Of a stretch of DNA of 18,911 nucleotides, positions 8,260 to 15,473 are shown in pieces. A program made the translations under genes and the position numbers. Source of the DNA: JAAGZL01 sp050288625 (GTDB lineage Bacteria > Pseudomonadota > Gammaproteobacteria > Chromatiales > Chromatiaceae); contig JBNKEE010000048.1 of assembly GCA_050288625.1 (NCBI GenBank), forward strand, positions 1 to 18,911, given 5' to 3'. Positions within the stretch are counted from its first letter, which is position 1; the number at the start of each line of letters is the position of its first letter. The notes beneath the pieces are model-generated. The model was not told where the DNA came from, did no database searches, and worked only from the letters and a program-made list of their open reading frames with translations.

Positions 8260-8475
8260 CGATCCATTCTAGCAGGGACGAGACTGATTTCACGACTCCG
8301 CCCCCAGAATAAAATTCTTTCTATCTTAAATAATCGCTCAATATCTCATCATTCGAGCCGATACCCTTTCTGAGTGTCGGGAAAGAGCTCGACTTTAATA
8401 ATAAAACAGGTAAAACTAGCCCAAGTAGCTAATTAGAATAAGACCATATCCAATACCCAAGAAGTTGGAGCTGAC
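8260..8475. promoter_or_regulatory. divergent promoter region, uvrD / GGDEF-lut
   Basis: This 216-nt AT-rich region lies between two genes read outward, so it must hold promoters for both uvrD and the GGDEF-lut cluster. I see a short inverted repeat, CGAGC (8354-8358) / GCTCG (8386-8390), and an AT-rich stretch after it (TTTAATAATAAAAC). No convincing -35/-10 pair or LexA box was identified by eye. Confidence 0.45.
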
Positions 8476-9528
8476 GTGAAACCAAGAGTCTCCACAGTCC
8501 AGGTGATAGACAGCCTGGCAGAGATCACCCGCTATCAAGACCGGGAGATACTAGAAAAAAGTCTGTTAGAAACCCTGGCAGAGATAGTACCTTCTGAAGA
8601 GTATCGTCTATATAGAGTGCAGAGCCCTCCTCCCAAGCTAGAGCTGACCATAGTCGCAAACAAGGCTACGGAGCGTGATGTCATAAGTGAATCGCAAACC
8701 GACCATCAACTCACCGATAGCCTGCAGCAGGCCATAGCCAATGCTATTGAGAGAGAGGATGTGGTCACTCTGGATTCCGATGAGCATAACCATATGGCAA
8801 ATATCTTTCCGGTATTTGACAGGGGCGGCGACATATCAGCGGTACTGGTGCAATTTACCACTAAATCCCGGTTTGATGACCAGAGGCTTGTCTTCGGACT
8901 GCTACGCATCTACTCCAATTATCTGAACCTACTGCACGAAAACATACGGGACAAACTCACCGGGCTATTGAATAGAGAAACCCTGAACAAAGAGATCCTG
9001 AATATCCTGATGAAGAAGTCTCACGACCGGGAGAAGATAAGGGCCAGGGGATTCAGACGGGCAACAGATGAAACCCAATACTGGCTTGGCGTGATAGACG
9101 TGGATCACTTCAAGACCATAAACGATAAATTTGGCCATCTCTTTGGCGATGAAGTGCTCATCCTGACGGCAAGCTTTATGACTGATGTGTTCAGAGACGA
9201 TGACCTACTGTTCCGCTATGGTGGAGAAGAGTTTGTGGTCTTGATTAAGGTGTTAACAAAACAAGATGCCTTCAATGTATTCGAACGCCTGCGCACCAAG
9301 ATCTCTACCCATCACTTCCCACAGGTCGGCAACATGGCCGTAAGTATCGGGATGGTCGAGATAGATGATCAGGACGGTAGCTCAGATGTTATTCATTCGG
9401 GTGACAAGGCCCTCTACTACGCAAAAGACCACGGCAGAAACCAAACCTGCATCTATGAAGACCTAATCAACGAAGGTAAGATTACTGAAGATATGAAGGT
9501 CAGATCCAAAGAGATTGATCTGTTCTGA
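8476..9528 (+). CDS. GAF-like/GGDEF diguanylate cyclase
   Basis: Translation begins at GTG 8476, with TTGGAG at 8465-8470 as the ribosome site; product 350 residues. Residues 1-150 have the mixed alpha/beta character of a GAF-like sensory domain, with no membrane segments, so the protein is cytoplasmic. The GGDEF domain begins DKLTGLLNR (159-167). It has the metal-binding Asp in VIDVDHFK (about 206-213), the substrate motif NDKFGH (216-221) and the active signature GGEEF (249-253). RDDD (240-243), five residues before GGEEF, fits the RxxD product-inhibition I-site. It should therefore make cyclic di-GMP under feedback control. The ligand of the sensory part is unknown. lutA starts 21 nt after its stop, so both may share a transcript. 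Confidence 0.92.
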   Translation: MKPRVSTVQVIDSLAEITRYQDREILEKSLLETLAEIVPSEEYRLYRVQSPPPKLELTIVANKATERDVISESQTDHQLTDSLQQAIANAIEREDVVTLDSDEHNHMANIFPVFDRGGDISAVLVQFTTKSRFDDQRLVFGLLRIYSNYLNLLHENIRDKLTGLLNRETLNKEILNILMKKSHDREKIRARGFRRATDETQYWLGVIDVDHFKTINDKFGHLFGDEVLILTASFMTDVFRDDDLLFRYGGEEFVVLIKVLTKQDAFNVFERLRTKISTHHFPQVGNMAVSIGMVEIDDQDGSSDVIHSGDKALYYAKDHGRNQTCIYEDLINEGKITEDMKVRSKEIDLF

Positions 9529-9549
9529 ATTCTTCCTGACAATTCATAC

Positions 9550-10308
9550 ATGTCAAAGCCAGTTGAAATCTACTTTTTTGGCACATGTCTGATCGATCTG
9601 CTCTATCCCAAGGCTGGGCTGGCCGGTATGCGATTGATACGCGACGCCGGGGTAAAGGTCATCTTTCCAGACGGCCAGACCTGCTGCGGACAGCCAGCCT
9701 TTAATTCCGGATATCGTGATGAAGCGCGTGCCGTGGCCCGGTCGCTGTTGGATTGTTTCCCCAAGGATATCCCCATCGTCGTACCCTCCGGCTCCTGCGC
9801 CGGCATGATCAAACACCACTGGCCGGAGCTGTTCGCCGGTGAGCCGGATGAAGCCCAGGCGGTGGCTATCGCCGCGCGCGTATTCGAGCTGACCGAGTTC
9901 CTGGTCGAGGTGCTGCAACTGAGTCTCACCGACCTGGGGCCGCCCACCAAGGTAGCCATTCACACTTCATGCTCTGCACGGCGCGAGATGGGGGTGGCGG
10001 AACACATCGAAACCCTGGTCGGACAACTCGCAAACGTCCAGGTCCAAACACAGCAACGCAAGGAGGAGTGCTGTGGCTTCGGCGGTACCTTCGCGATCAA
10101 ACAGGCCGACATATCCGGCGCCATGGTCCGGGATAAAACCGACAGCCTGCGCGCCTGCAAAGCGGATCTGGTCGTTAGCCAGGATTGCGGCTGTCTGATG
10201 AACATAGACGGAGCCATGCAAAAGCAGCAAGCGAATGGACAGGGCCACTCCATACCGACTCAGCACATAGCGGAATTCCTGTGGGAGCGTTGTCATGAAC
10301 CAGACTAA
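9550..10308 (+). CDS. lutA: L-lactate oxidation complex subunit LutA (LldE)
   Basis: The 252-residue protein has two cysteine-rich CCG domains, the hallmark of LutA and of the heterodisulfide reductase/GlpC type. Domain one holds C13, CCG at 45-47 and PSGSC83; domain two holds HTSC141, CCGFGG at 174-179 and DCGC at 212-215. In domain one the first Cys of the expected CxxC is Ser (S80), which is common in this subunit. The complex LutABC oxidises L-lactate to pyruvate through iron-sulfur chemistry, delivering electrons to the respiratory chain. No clear ribosome site precedes ATG 9550, so it may depend on translation of the GGDEF gene 21 nt upstream. The last 14 nt overlap lutB. Confidence 0.94.
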   Translation: MSKPVEIYFFGTCLIDLLYPKAGLAGMRLIRDAGVKVIFPDGQTCCGQPAFNSGYRDEARAVARSLLDCFPKDIPIVVPSGSCAGMIKHHWPELFAGEPDEAQAVAIAARVFELTEFLVEVLQLSLTDLGPPTKVAIHTSCSARREMGVAEHIETLVGQLANVQVQTQQRKEECCGFGGTFAIKQADISGAMVRDKTDSLRACKADLVVSQDCGCLMNIDGAMQKQQANGQGHSIPTQHIAEFLWERCHEPD

Positions 10309-11716
10309 AGCCTTTCACGCACGCATCGACCAGGCCCTGCATGACACCCAGGCGCGCCACAACTTTCGCATAGCCATGGACGGTCTGATGGAGAAGCGCG
10401 CCGCCGTACTGAGTGATCCGGGTGAACTGGAATATCTGCGGGACCAGTGCGCCGCCGTACGCGCCTATTCCCTAGCCCATCTGCCCGACCTGCTGGAGCA
10501 ACTGGAAGCAAAGATGACAGAGAACGGCATTCAGGTGCACTGGGCCGAAGATGGAGAGCAGGCCAACCACATAATCCACAAAATACTACAGCAGGCCGGA
10601 GCAAAGACCGTGGTCAAAGGTAAGTCCATGGTCTCTGAAGAGTCCGGTCTGAACGATTACCTGATCGAACAGGGAATGGATATCCTAGAGTCTGACCTGG
10701 GTGAGTTCATTATCCAGCTGGCAGAAGAACCACCATCCCATATCATCGCTCCGGCCATCCATAAGAACCGTCAGGAGATAGCCGAGCTGTTTCATGAACA
10801 CTTCCCGAATGAGAAGTTCGAGGAAGACATAGAGGCCCTGACCGCATTTGCACGACGGGTATTGCGCACCAAATTTGCCAATGCAGACGCCGGAATCACC
10901 GGCGTCAATTTTGCCGTGGCCGAGACCGGCACCATCTGCCTGGTGGAAAACGAGGGCAACGGCCGCCTCAGCACCACCGCACCCGACATTCACATAGCTA
11001 TAACCGGCATCGAAAAGGTGGTTGCCCGACTGGAAGACATCACGCCTTTGATCGACATTCTGCCGCGCAGCGCCACCGGCCAGCCCATAACCACCTATTT
11101 CAACCTGATCTCCGGGCCACGCAAAGAGGATGAAAAGGATGGTCCCAAAGAGGTCCACCTGGTGTTGCTCGACAACGGGCGCAGCCACATTCGGAAAGAT
11201 GATGAGCTGATCGATACCCTGCGCTGCATACGCTGCGGCAGTTGTATCAACCACTGCCCGGTATATGTGCAGATGGGAGGCCACGCCTATGGCACGGTCT
11301 ACCCAGGTCCTATCGGCACCGTGCTGGAACCACAGCGCCAAGGCCTTGATCAGATCGGCGCCCTTACATCGGCCAGCACCCTATGCGGTGCCTGTGGTGA
11401 GGTATGTCCGGTACGCATACCCCTACCCAAGCTGATCAACCGCCTGCGCGCCGAGTCGGTGGCTGCAGAACGTAGCTGCAGCAGCGTTCGAGGGAAAGGG
11501 AGCCTGCGAAAAAGACCCGAGTTAATAGCCTGGACCATCTGGAGCTGGCTGTATGCCAACCCCATCCTCTACAAAGCCTTTGTCTATTTGGCCACACGTC
11601 TACGTACCCTTGCCCCAAAAAATACCGGGGGCTGGACCCGTTACCGCAGAGCGCCGCAACCGGCGCCCCGCAGTCTGCGCGAACTGGCCAGCAAAGGAGG
11701 TTTCAGCGATGAATAG
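10295..11716 (+). CDS. lutB: L-lactate oxidation iron-sulfur protein LutB (LldF)
   Basis: The 473-residue protein combines an N-terminal LUD domain (about 50-300, including VVKGKSMVSEESGLN at 106-120 and NFAVAETGTICLVENEGNGR at 205-224) with a ferredoxin-like domain. The ferredoxin domain carries C311-xx-C314-xx-C317-xxx-C321-P and C364-xx-C367-xxx-C371-P. These bind two [4Fe-4S] clusters and pass electrons within the Lut complex. The C-terminal 100 residues, with WTIWSWLYANPILYK, are typical of the family. ATG 10295 has GGGAG at 10283-10287 as ribosome site and overlaps lutA by 14 nt, which points to coupled translation. Length is normal. Confidence 0.95.
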   Translation: MNQTKAFHARIDQALHDTQARHNFRIAMDGLMEKRAAVLSDPGELEYLRDQCAAVRAYSLAHLPDLLEQLEAKMTENGIQVHWAEDGEQANHIIHKILQQAGAKTVVKGKSMVSEESGLNDYLIEQGMDILESDLGEFIIQLAEEPPSHIIAPAIHKNRQEIAELFHEHFPNEKFEEDIEALTAFARRVLRTKFANADAGITGVNFAVAETGTICLVENEGNGRLSTTAPDIHIAITGIEKVVARLEDITPLIDILPRSATGQPITTYFNLISGPRKEDEKDGPKEVHLVLLDNGRSHIRKDDELIDTLRCIRCGSCINHCPVYVQMGGHAYGTVYPGPIGTVLEPQRQGLDQIGALTSASTLCGACGEVCPVRIPLPKLINRLRAESVAAERSCSSVRGKGSLRKRPELIAWTIWSWLYANPILYKAFVYLATRLRTLAPKNTGGWTRYRRAPQPAPRSLRELASKGGFSDE

Positions 11717-12347
11717 TGCCAGAGACAACATCCTTCAGCGTCTGCGCCAAAGTGCTGTAAAGCCATGCCCTCTGCCTCAGTCTTACACCCCTTGGGACCG
11801 GCTCCAGTCCGAAGAACCTATAACCTACTTCAGCAATCTATTACGAGCCATGCATGCCGAGGTGATCGAACTTAAGGGGCGTGACTGGATAGAGTGGATA
11901 AACCAGGAGTTACCACAAAGAGGTCTGCATCGCATCCTGGTCGGCGACAACGAACGCGGCCAAGCATTGGAGCAACAAGCGGATACGCGCCTGAACATAC
12001 GAAGATTCGTAGCGCCGGCAAACAGATGGAAACAGGAGCTATTCACCGATATTGAGGTCGGAGTCACCGGTACCCTCGGCGCTATTGCCGATACCGGCAG
12101 CCTCATCTTGTGGCCGGATGCCGCAGAACCTCGTCTGATGTCTCTGGTACCACCTGTACATATCGCCCTGGTTGATACCGATAGGATCTATCGCACCCTG
12201 ACCGAGGCCATGAGCAAACAGAGCTGGTCTTCCGGGATGCCTACCAATGCACTGCTTATCTCCGGGCCTTCCAAGACCGCAGACATCGAGCAGACCCTGA
12301 CCTATGGTATACATGGGCCACAACAGCTGATTGTTTTGCTTCAATAA
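11709..12347 (+). CDS. lutC: L-lactate oxidation subunit LutC (LUD domain)
   Basis: A longer frame runs back into lutB, but ATG 11709 is the credible start. AAAGGAGG at about 11694-11701 precedes it, MNSARDNILQRLR is the usual LutC opening, and the overlap with lutB is only 8 nt. The 212-residue product is a stand-alone LUD domain. Its conserved core is VGVTGTLGAIADTGSLIL and it ends GPSKTADIEQTLTYGIHGP, the family's C-terminal signature. It completes LutABC. The nearby window holds neither a lactate permease (lldP) nor a lutR-type regulator, so regulation is not visible. No hairpin terminator is evident in the 52 nt after the stop. Confidence 0.94.
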   Translation: MNSARDNILQRLRQSAVKPCPLPQSYTPWDRLQSEEPITYFSNLLRAMHAEVIELKGRDWIEWINQELPQRGLHRILVGDNERGQALEQQADTRLNIRRFVAPANRWKQELFTDIEVGVTGTLGAIADTGSLILWPDAAEPRLMSLVPPVHIALVDTDRIYRTLTEAMSKQSWSSGMPTNALLISGPSKTADIEQTLTYGIHGPQQLIVLLQ

Positions 12348-12399
12348 GAATAACGGTATGGAATAAGAACGAAGAACGGCCGAACCGATCAGCTGGCAT

Positions 12400-13071
12400 C
12401 TATCTAAACAGCGGAATCTCTTCTTCCTTGGACGAAATCTTTTCCTCCTGCTTCAGCTCAAGATCTTCACGACAATCCCGCAACTGCAGCGCATATGCCT
12501 CGGCCGTATTCTGTACCTTCTGCGCCACCCGTAACAGCCAGGCCTTTTTATTATAACTCTGACGGCTATAACCTATATGTCCCTCATGATAGGCCAGATA
12601 CTGATTGTAGCCATCCCACTTGGATATATTCAGCTTTTCCTTACTGACGTTGGTGTACCAGCCGATAAAATCCATGGCGTCGCGGAAGTTGAACCGTTTT
12701 GCCTCGGTGTTGCCGGTCTCTTCCAGATAGTTCTCCCAGGTACCGTCCACCGCCTGACAATAACCAAAAGCAGTGGTGGGCCTACCCAGAGGGATTACCC
12801 ACATAAAGGTCTTCATGGGGGGGCGGGCGTCGTCCACGAATTTGGACTCATAACGGACAATGGCCATAAGCACATGGGCCGGAGTACCCCACTTGCGCTC
12901 TGTATCCATCACATCCTTATACCACTCATCTTTCTCCTGGAATATGGAGCAGACATTCTCCACATCCTCCGGCGGAGGGGTTCTGGGGGTTGCACAACCG
13001 CTTAAGATCAGAGCAAGAGTCACGGCCACTAGGGCGCCAAGAATAGTCCAGATTTGTCTTTGTCTTTGCAC
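12400..13071 (-). CDS. lipoprotein with lytic transglycosylase (SLT-like) domain
   Basis: The 223-residue protein begins with GTG 13069-13071. An in-frame TAA two codons earlier rules out an upstream start, although the AAAGG before it is unusually close. Residues 1-25 form a lipoprotein signal ending in the lipobox LSG-C26; Ala at +2 favours sorting to the outer membrane. The SLT-like domain shows the catalytic Glu in RYESKF (E75), FGYCQAVDGTW (102-112) and AYHEG (160-164), so it should cleave peptidoglycan glycan strands. The tail after 205 is charged and probably disordered. It is convergent with lutC with a 52-nt gap. It stands alone, without cell-division or secretion neighbours. Confidence 0.8.
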   Translation of the reverse strand: MQRQRQIWTILGALVAVTLALILSGCATPRTPPPEDVENVCSIFQEKDEWYKDVMDTERKWGTPAHVLMAIVRYESKFVDDARPPMKTFMWVIPLGRPTTAFGYCQAVDGTWENYLEETGNTEAKRFNFRDAMDFIGWYTNVSKEKLNISKWDGYNQYLAYHEGHIGYSRQSYNKKAWLLRVAQKVQNTAEAYALQLRDCREDLELKQEEKISSKEEEIPLFR

Positions 13072-13479
13072 CCTTTACTTAATCCCTACAATCTTTGTAA
13101 CTCATTGATTTACTAAATAAACATCTTATTACCGGATTCAAGATGTTCTCTGTTAGAGCAGACTGATAGCGTTTTGTTCCGCAATCTTGGGTACAGATAT
13201 TAACCAGAAATGGGTTTAATAAAAAGGGCGGACTTTAAACTTTGCCGAATACCGCTAACTACCTATAGAAGAGCTTTTTCCAAGCCCGATAGTCTGATAA
13301 TCTGTCCTGCAAACAGGAATAAAAATAACAGTAGCAGGATGCTTTTCATTCAAAGAACCCATCCTGACTCAATATAAATGAGAATTGTTATACGCGCTGT
13401 ATATTCCAATATTCACGCTTGCTGCATATTACAATATTGGCGTATGAAACATAATTAGCTGTTAACCAATCATAGAAGA
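13072..13479. other. 408-nt intergenic region with two inverted repeats at the start of the AT-rich block
   Basis: No gene is seen here. It separates the divergent transglycosylase gene from the first AT-rich gene and must hold their promoters. AACATCTT (13120-13127) / AAGATGTT (13140-13147) is a perfect 8-bp inverted repeat about 50 nt upstream of the transglycosylase start. CCAATATT (13406-13413) / AATATTGG (13433-13440) is another, 40 nt before the first plus-strand gene. GTTAACC at 13461-13467 resembles an integron recombination box (6 of 7 to GTTRRRY). These could be operators or the edge of a cassette block; the base composition begins to fall here. Confidence 0.5.
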
Positions 13480-13857
13480 ATGGACATGAAGCTATTAGCA
13501 AAGATATTCAGCGTTGTTTCAATATTAACTCTCATACTTGCAATTGGACTTTCTGCAAATACGGCAAATACCACTTATCCAACACCTATAGGGTTTTTCT
13601 TAGTTATTTTATTTTTATTTTTATTTAATCTTGTGTTTATGCTTAAAGGGAAAAGCAACGCATCTAGAATAATACTAATTATCCTTAACGTTGTAATAGG
13701 CATCTTGGCCTATTTGCCATTCTTAATGTACTTATTACAACCAAGAACTTCAACGAGTATTCTACTACCGGCTATTGCAGTATTAGTGTCACTCCCATTT
13801 GCAATTAATATCATTGCCTTAGTAAAAGAGAAACCAACAAGTAAAGTTAATGGCTAA
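13480..13857 (+). CDS. four-helix membrane protein, function unknown (candidate cassette gene 1)
   Basis: The product is 125 residues from ATG 13480; ATG 13486 is an alternative start with slightly better spacing from the GAAGA upstream. Four hydrophobic segments are visible (about 8-25, 37-60, 64-86 and 92-115), leaving little but loops and a Lys-rich C-terminus, so it is an inner-membrane protein. The gene is very AT-rich compared with the lut and uvrD genes, suggesting foreign origin. Its stop codon TAA (13855-13857) lies within the R''-like box GGCTAAC of the following attC-like spacer, as is common in integron cassettes. No family recognised. Confidence 0.7.
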   Translation: MDMKLLAKIFSVVSILTLILAIGLSANTANTTYPTPIGFFLVILFLFLFNLVFMLKGKSNASRIILIILNVVIGILAYLPFLMYLLQPRTSTSILLPAIAVLVSLPFAINIIALVKEKPTSKVNG

Positions 13858-13925
13858 CAAGCACCTCAAGATTGTTCGCTGTGGCGCTCCGCTTCGGTAC
13901 CCGCCCCTTACTCAAGACATTAGAG
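13852..13925 (+). other. attC-like recombination site 1 (candidate)
   Basis: The 74-nt spacer starts at the stop codon with GGCTAACAA and a CTCAAG box (13865-13870), has a GC-rich centre with a CGCTTCG loop-like segment, then CTTACTCAAGAC and ends ATTAGAG (13919-13925). This matches the ordered layout of attC sites (R'', L'', centre, L', R'), where R'' is RYYYAAC, L'' often ends TTCAAG, and R' is GTTRRRY. The first R' base is A instead of G, so the site may be inactive. It is notably GC-richer than the genes on both sides. Confidence 0.5.
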
Positions 13926-13931
13926 CTAATT

Positions 13932-14504
13932 ATGAGTGTCTCTAAATTGCTATATGGGGTGGAACAACCATCTTCTGTTAGAAGGCATTGTATCCATGGA
14001 TTATATCTAGTGATAGGTTTGTTCGTTTGGGGAGTCTATAGCGACTTTATCCCCTCCCAAAGCTGGGCAAAAATTGGTTGGTATATAGCCCTTTGTGTTG
14101 GGACTTTGATTACAATTTTAGCTTGGAGAGCATATTGGACTGGTCGAGCGGAGTTCAGGCCACATACGTCACGATTTATGAAGAGCATAATATTCTTTTT
14201 TATGCCAGTGTTTTGCATAGGACTAGTATGGGTTGCACTAATACATGGCATCGGATCCCTCATTTCCCTGTCGTTTGGAAATAAAACAGAAGCTATTGCT
14301 GAGCTTAGAAAAGAACGACATTATAGCAGACGTTCATGTGACTATAGGCTTGAAGGCGAGTTTCTGGATAAAGCTTTTCCATCACATATATGTATTGGAA
14401 AACTGAACTATCAGAACCTTCCAGCGAACGCCATATATATAGTAAAAGGTCATAAACACTATCTAGGGTTCGTTGCTGATGGGGTGTATTTGAAAATGCG
14501 CTAA
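13932..14504 (+). CDS. three-helix membrane protein with C-terminal soluble domain, unknown (candidate cassette gene 2)
   Basis: The likely start is ATG 13932; the longer frame begins with TTG inside the attC-like spacer and is not credible. The product has 190 residues, with hydrophobic segments at about 21-38, 47-65 and 82-108. A C-terminal extracytoplasmic or cytosolic domain of about 80 residues follows, with two Cys (in RRSCDYRLEG and SHICIGKL) that could pair. AT-rich. No strong ribosome site is seen; the start is preceded by CTAATT, the same bases that precede the next gene's start. No family recognised. Confidence 0.66.
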   Translation: MSVSKLLYGVEQPSSVRRHCIHGLYLVIGLFVWGVYSDFIPSQSWAKIGWYIALCVGTLITILAWRAYWTGRAEFRPHTSRFMKSIIFFFMPVFCIGLVWVALIHGIGSLISLSFGNKTEAIAELRKERHYSRRSCDYRLEGEFLDKAFPSHICIGKLNYQNLPANAIYIVKGHKHYLGFVADGVYLKMR

Positions 14505-14560
14505 TAAGCTACTCTTTCGGACGCAAACCACATTGTGTTTTTGCGCCGCACAGCTAAGGT
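14498..14560 (+). other. attC-like recombination site 2 (degenerate candidate)
   Basis: The spacer begins at the stop codon with GCGCTAAT and ends GCTAAGGT (14553-14560). Its centre forms a clear imperfect hairpin: CGCAAA (14522-14527) with TTTGCG (14540-14545), and inside it CACA (14529-14532) with TGTG (14534-14537). Size and placement fit an attC, but both end boxes deviate from RYYYAAC and GTTRRRY, so this call rests largely on its neighbours. Confidence 0.35.
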
Positions 14561-14574
14561 GTGTGATTCTAATT

Positions 14575-14997
14575 ATGAACAAACTAGCCGCAAACAAGAC
14601 CAAAATATATATCACGCTAGCCATAATCTTAAGTTTCATAGCAGGGTTATATTTAGGCGGGAATATTATTTATAGTTACCACAAGTCTAGAAACAGCATT
14701 GTCGATCCTTCAAACCAAATAGCATATTTATCAAGTTTGTTAGTACATGCTTCAAATAAGGGCAATGAAGCATTAATAGAGACAATTGCAATAGATCTAT
14801 CATTAGCTGTTATAAAGCTGCATCTAAATATGTTTGAAGCTAGCAACGGTGAATTAGAGCATGCTTGTAAAGTAATGAAATGGCTCCAACCAAAGACTGA
14901 AAAACTTCAGAAATACTTGGAGCATAATAATGCTGCTAATGTGATCAAACCGGAGGTTTATCTAATGATTAATAATCCAGGTAAATGTACAAAATGA
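14575..14997 (+). CDS. single-anchor membrane protein, unknown (candidate cassette gene 3)
   Basis: I take ATG 14575 as the start; the upstream in-frame codon at 14533 lies within the spacer hairpin. The 140-residue product has one N-terminal transmembrane segment (about 11-32, TLAIILSFIAGLYLGGNIIY). A mostly helical soluble part follows, with LEHACKVMKWLQPKTEKLQKYLEH as a possible amphipathic helix. Two Cys occur, one near the C-terminus (GKCTK). The N-in orientation suggested by the Lys-rich start would place the body in the periplasm. AT-rich, no family recognised. It shares the CTAATTATGA start context with the preceding gene. Confidence 0.62.
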   Translation: MNKLAANKTKIYITLAIILSFIAGLYLGGNIIYSYHKSRNSIVDPSNQIAYLSSLLVHASNKGNEALIETIAIDLSLAVIKLHLNMFEASNGELEHACKVMKWLQPKTEKLQKYLEHNNAANVIKPEVYLMINNPGKCTK

Positions 14998-15098
14998 AAA
15001 TTAGCTCTTCGGTCGAGTTTCTTCTGCCATATGTGATTTCGTCTTCGCCTCTGCCCCTTACCATAACTACCAGGTGTGAAAAGTAGTTAATGGAATGA

Positions 15099-15105
15099 GT
15101 TAGAT
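15099..15105 (+). other. perfect GTTRRRY (R'-like) box
   Basis: GTTAGAT matches the integron R' core exactly and overlaps the next start codon ATG at 15104-15106. The 100-nt spacer before it (14998-15098) carries CGGTCGAG- and CCCCTTACC-like segments, but I could not find a matching RYYYAAC box at the end of the preceding gene. Only the right half of a site is therefore supported. Confidence 0.4.
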
Positions 15106-15400
15106 GGCCAACCACAGCATTATGCTAAAAAATAGTAAGGAATATTTTAAACGTGACTTATGGCTATATCGTATTTTTGCAGGAGTAGTAGCAATTGGAT
15201 CAATATGGATAGGCCTTGATCTCTTTTCTGGAGAACAATGCCCAACAGTTAACGGCCTCTTTTTAAATGTAATGGTTAAAGCATGTAATATTATTGGTCC
15301 GAAGGGCGCATTATTAATGCACGCTTTGATTTCAGTTTGGGTTATAAATAAGGCATTTAGTAAGAAAACGGAGGAAAAGCTTGCTAAAAGGCACACCTAA
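15104..15400 (+). CDS. small two-helix membrane protein, unknown (candidate cassette gene 4)
   Basis: The product has 98 residues from ATG 15104, with GGAA at 15092-15095 as a weak ribosome site. Two hydrophobic segments are visible (about 22-42 and 66-85), separated by a loop containing GEQCPTVNG and followed by KACNIIGPKG; the C-terminus is Lys-rich. An equally long frame exists on the opposite strand but has no independent support. This gene sits between a perfect R' box overlapping its start and an R''/R' pair beginning at its stop, so its surroundings form the clearest cassette unit of the region (about 15100-15455). Family unknown. Confidence 0.62.
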   Translation: MANHSIMLKNSKEYFKRDLWLYRIFAGVVAIGSIWIGLDLFSGEQCPTVNGLFLNVMVKACNIIGPKGALLMHALISVWVINKAFSKKTEEKLAKRHT

Positions 15401-15461
15401 CCAGTCGGTCAAGTATGTTCTAGGCCCACAACCCATGCATTATTCATATATCAAGTTAAGG
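15395..15461 (+). other. attC-like recombination site 4 (candidate)
   Basis: ACCTAAC (15395-15401) is a perfect RYYYAAC box that contains the stop codon of the preceding gene. CAGTCGGTCAAG follows as an L''-like element, and the site closes with ATATCAAG and GTTAAGG (15455-15461; 6 of 7 to GTTRRRY). The 67-nt length is in the normal attC range. The centre pairs only weakly by eye. This is the best left half among the candidates. Confidence 0.5.
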
Positions 15462-15473
15462 ATGTAATTTAAA

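Noticed and set aside
11553..11708. Longer N-terminus of LutC reaching into lutB
   Set aside because: The residues are out-of-frame lutB sequence; the ribosome site and normal LutC N-terminus point to 11709.
13374..13392. Fur-box-like sequence (AATGAGAATTGTTAT core)
   Set aside because: Only 12 of 19 positions fit the classical Fur consensus by eye, in an AT-rich stretch where such matches arise by chance, and the downstream gene has no iron link.
15100..15396. 98-residue open frame on the minus strand opposite the two-helix cassette gene
   Set aside because: It mirrors the plus-strand gene almost exactly; the plus strand has the consistent orientation of the block and its stop codon lies in an attC-like box.
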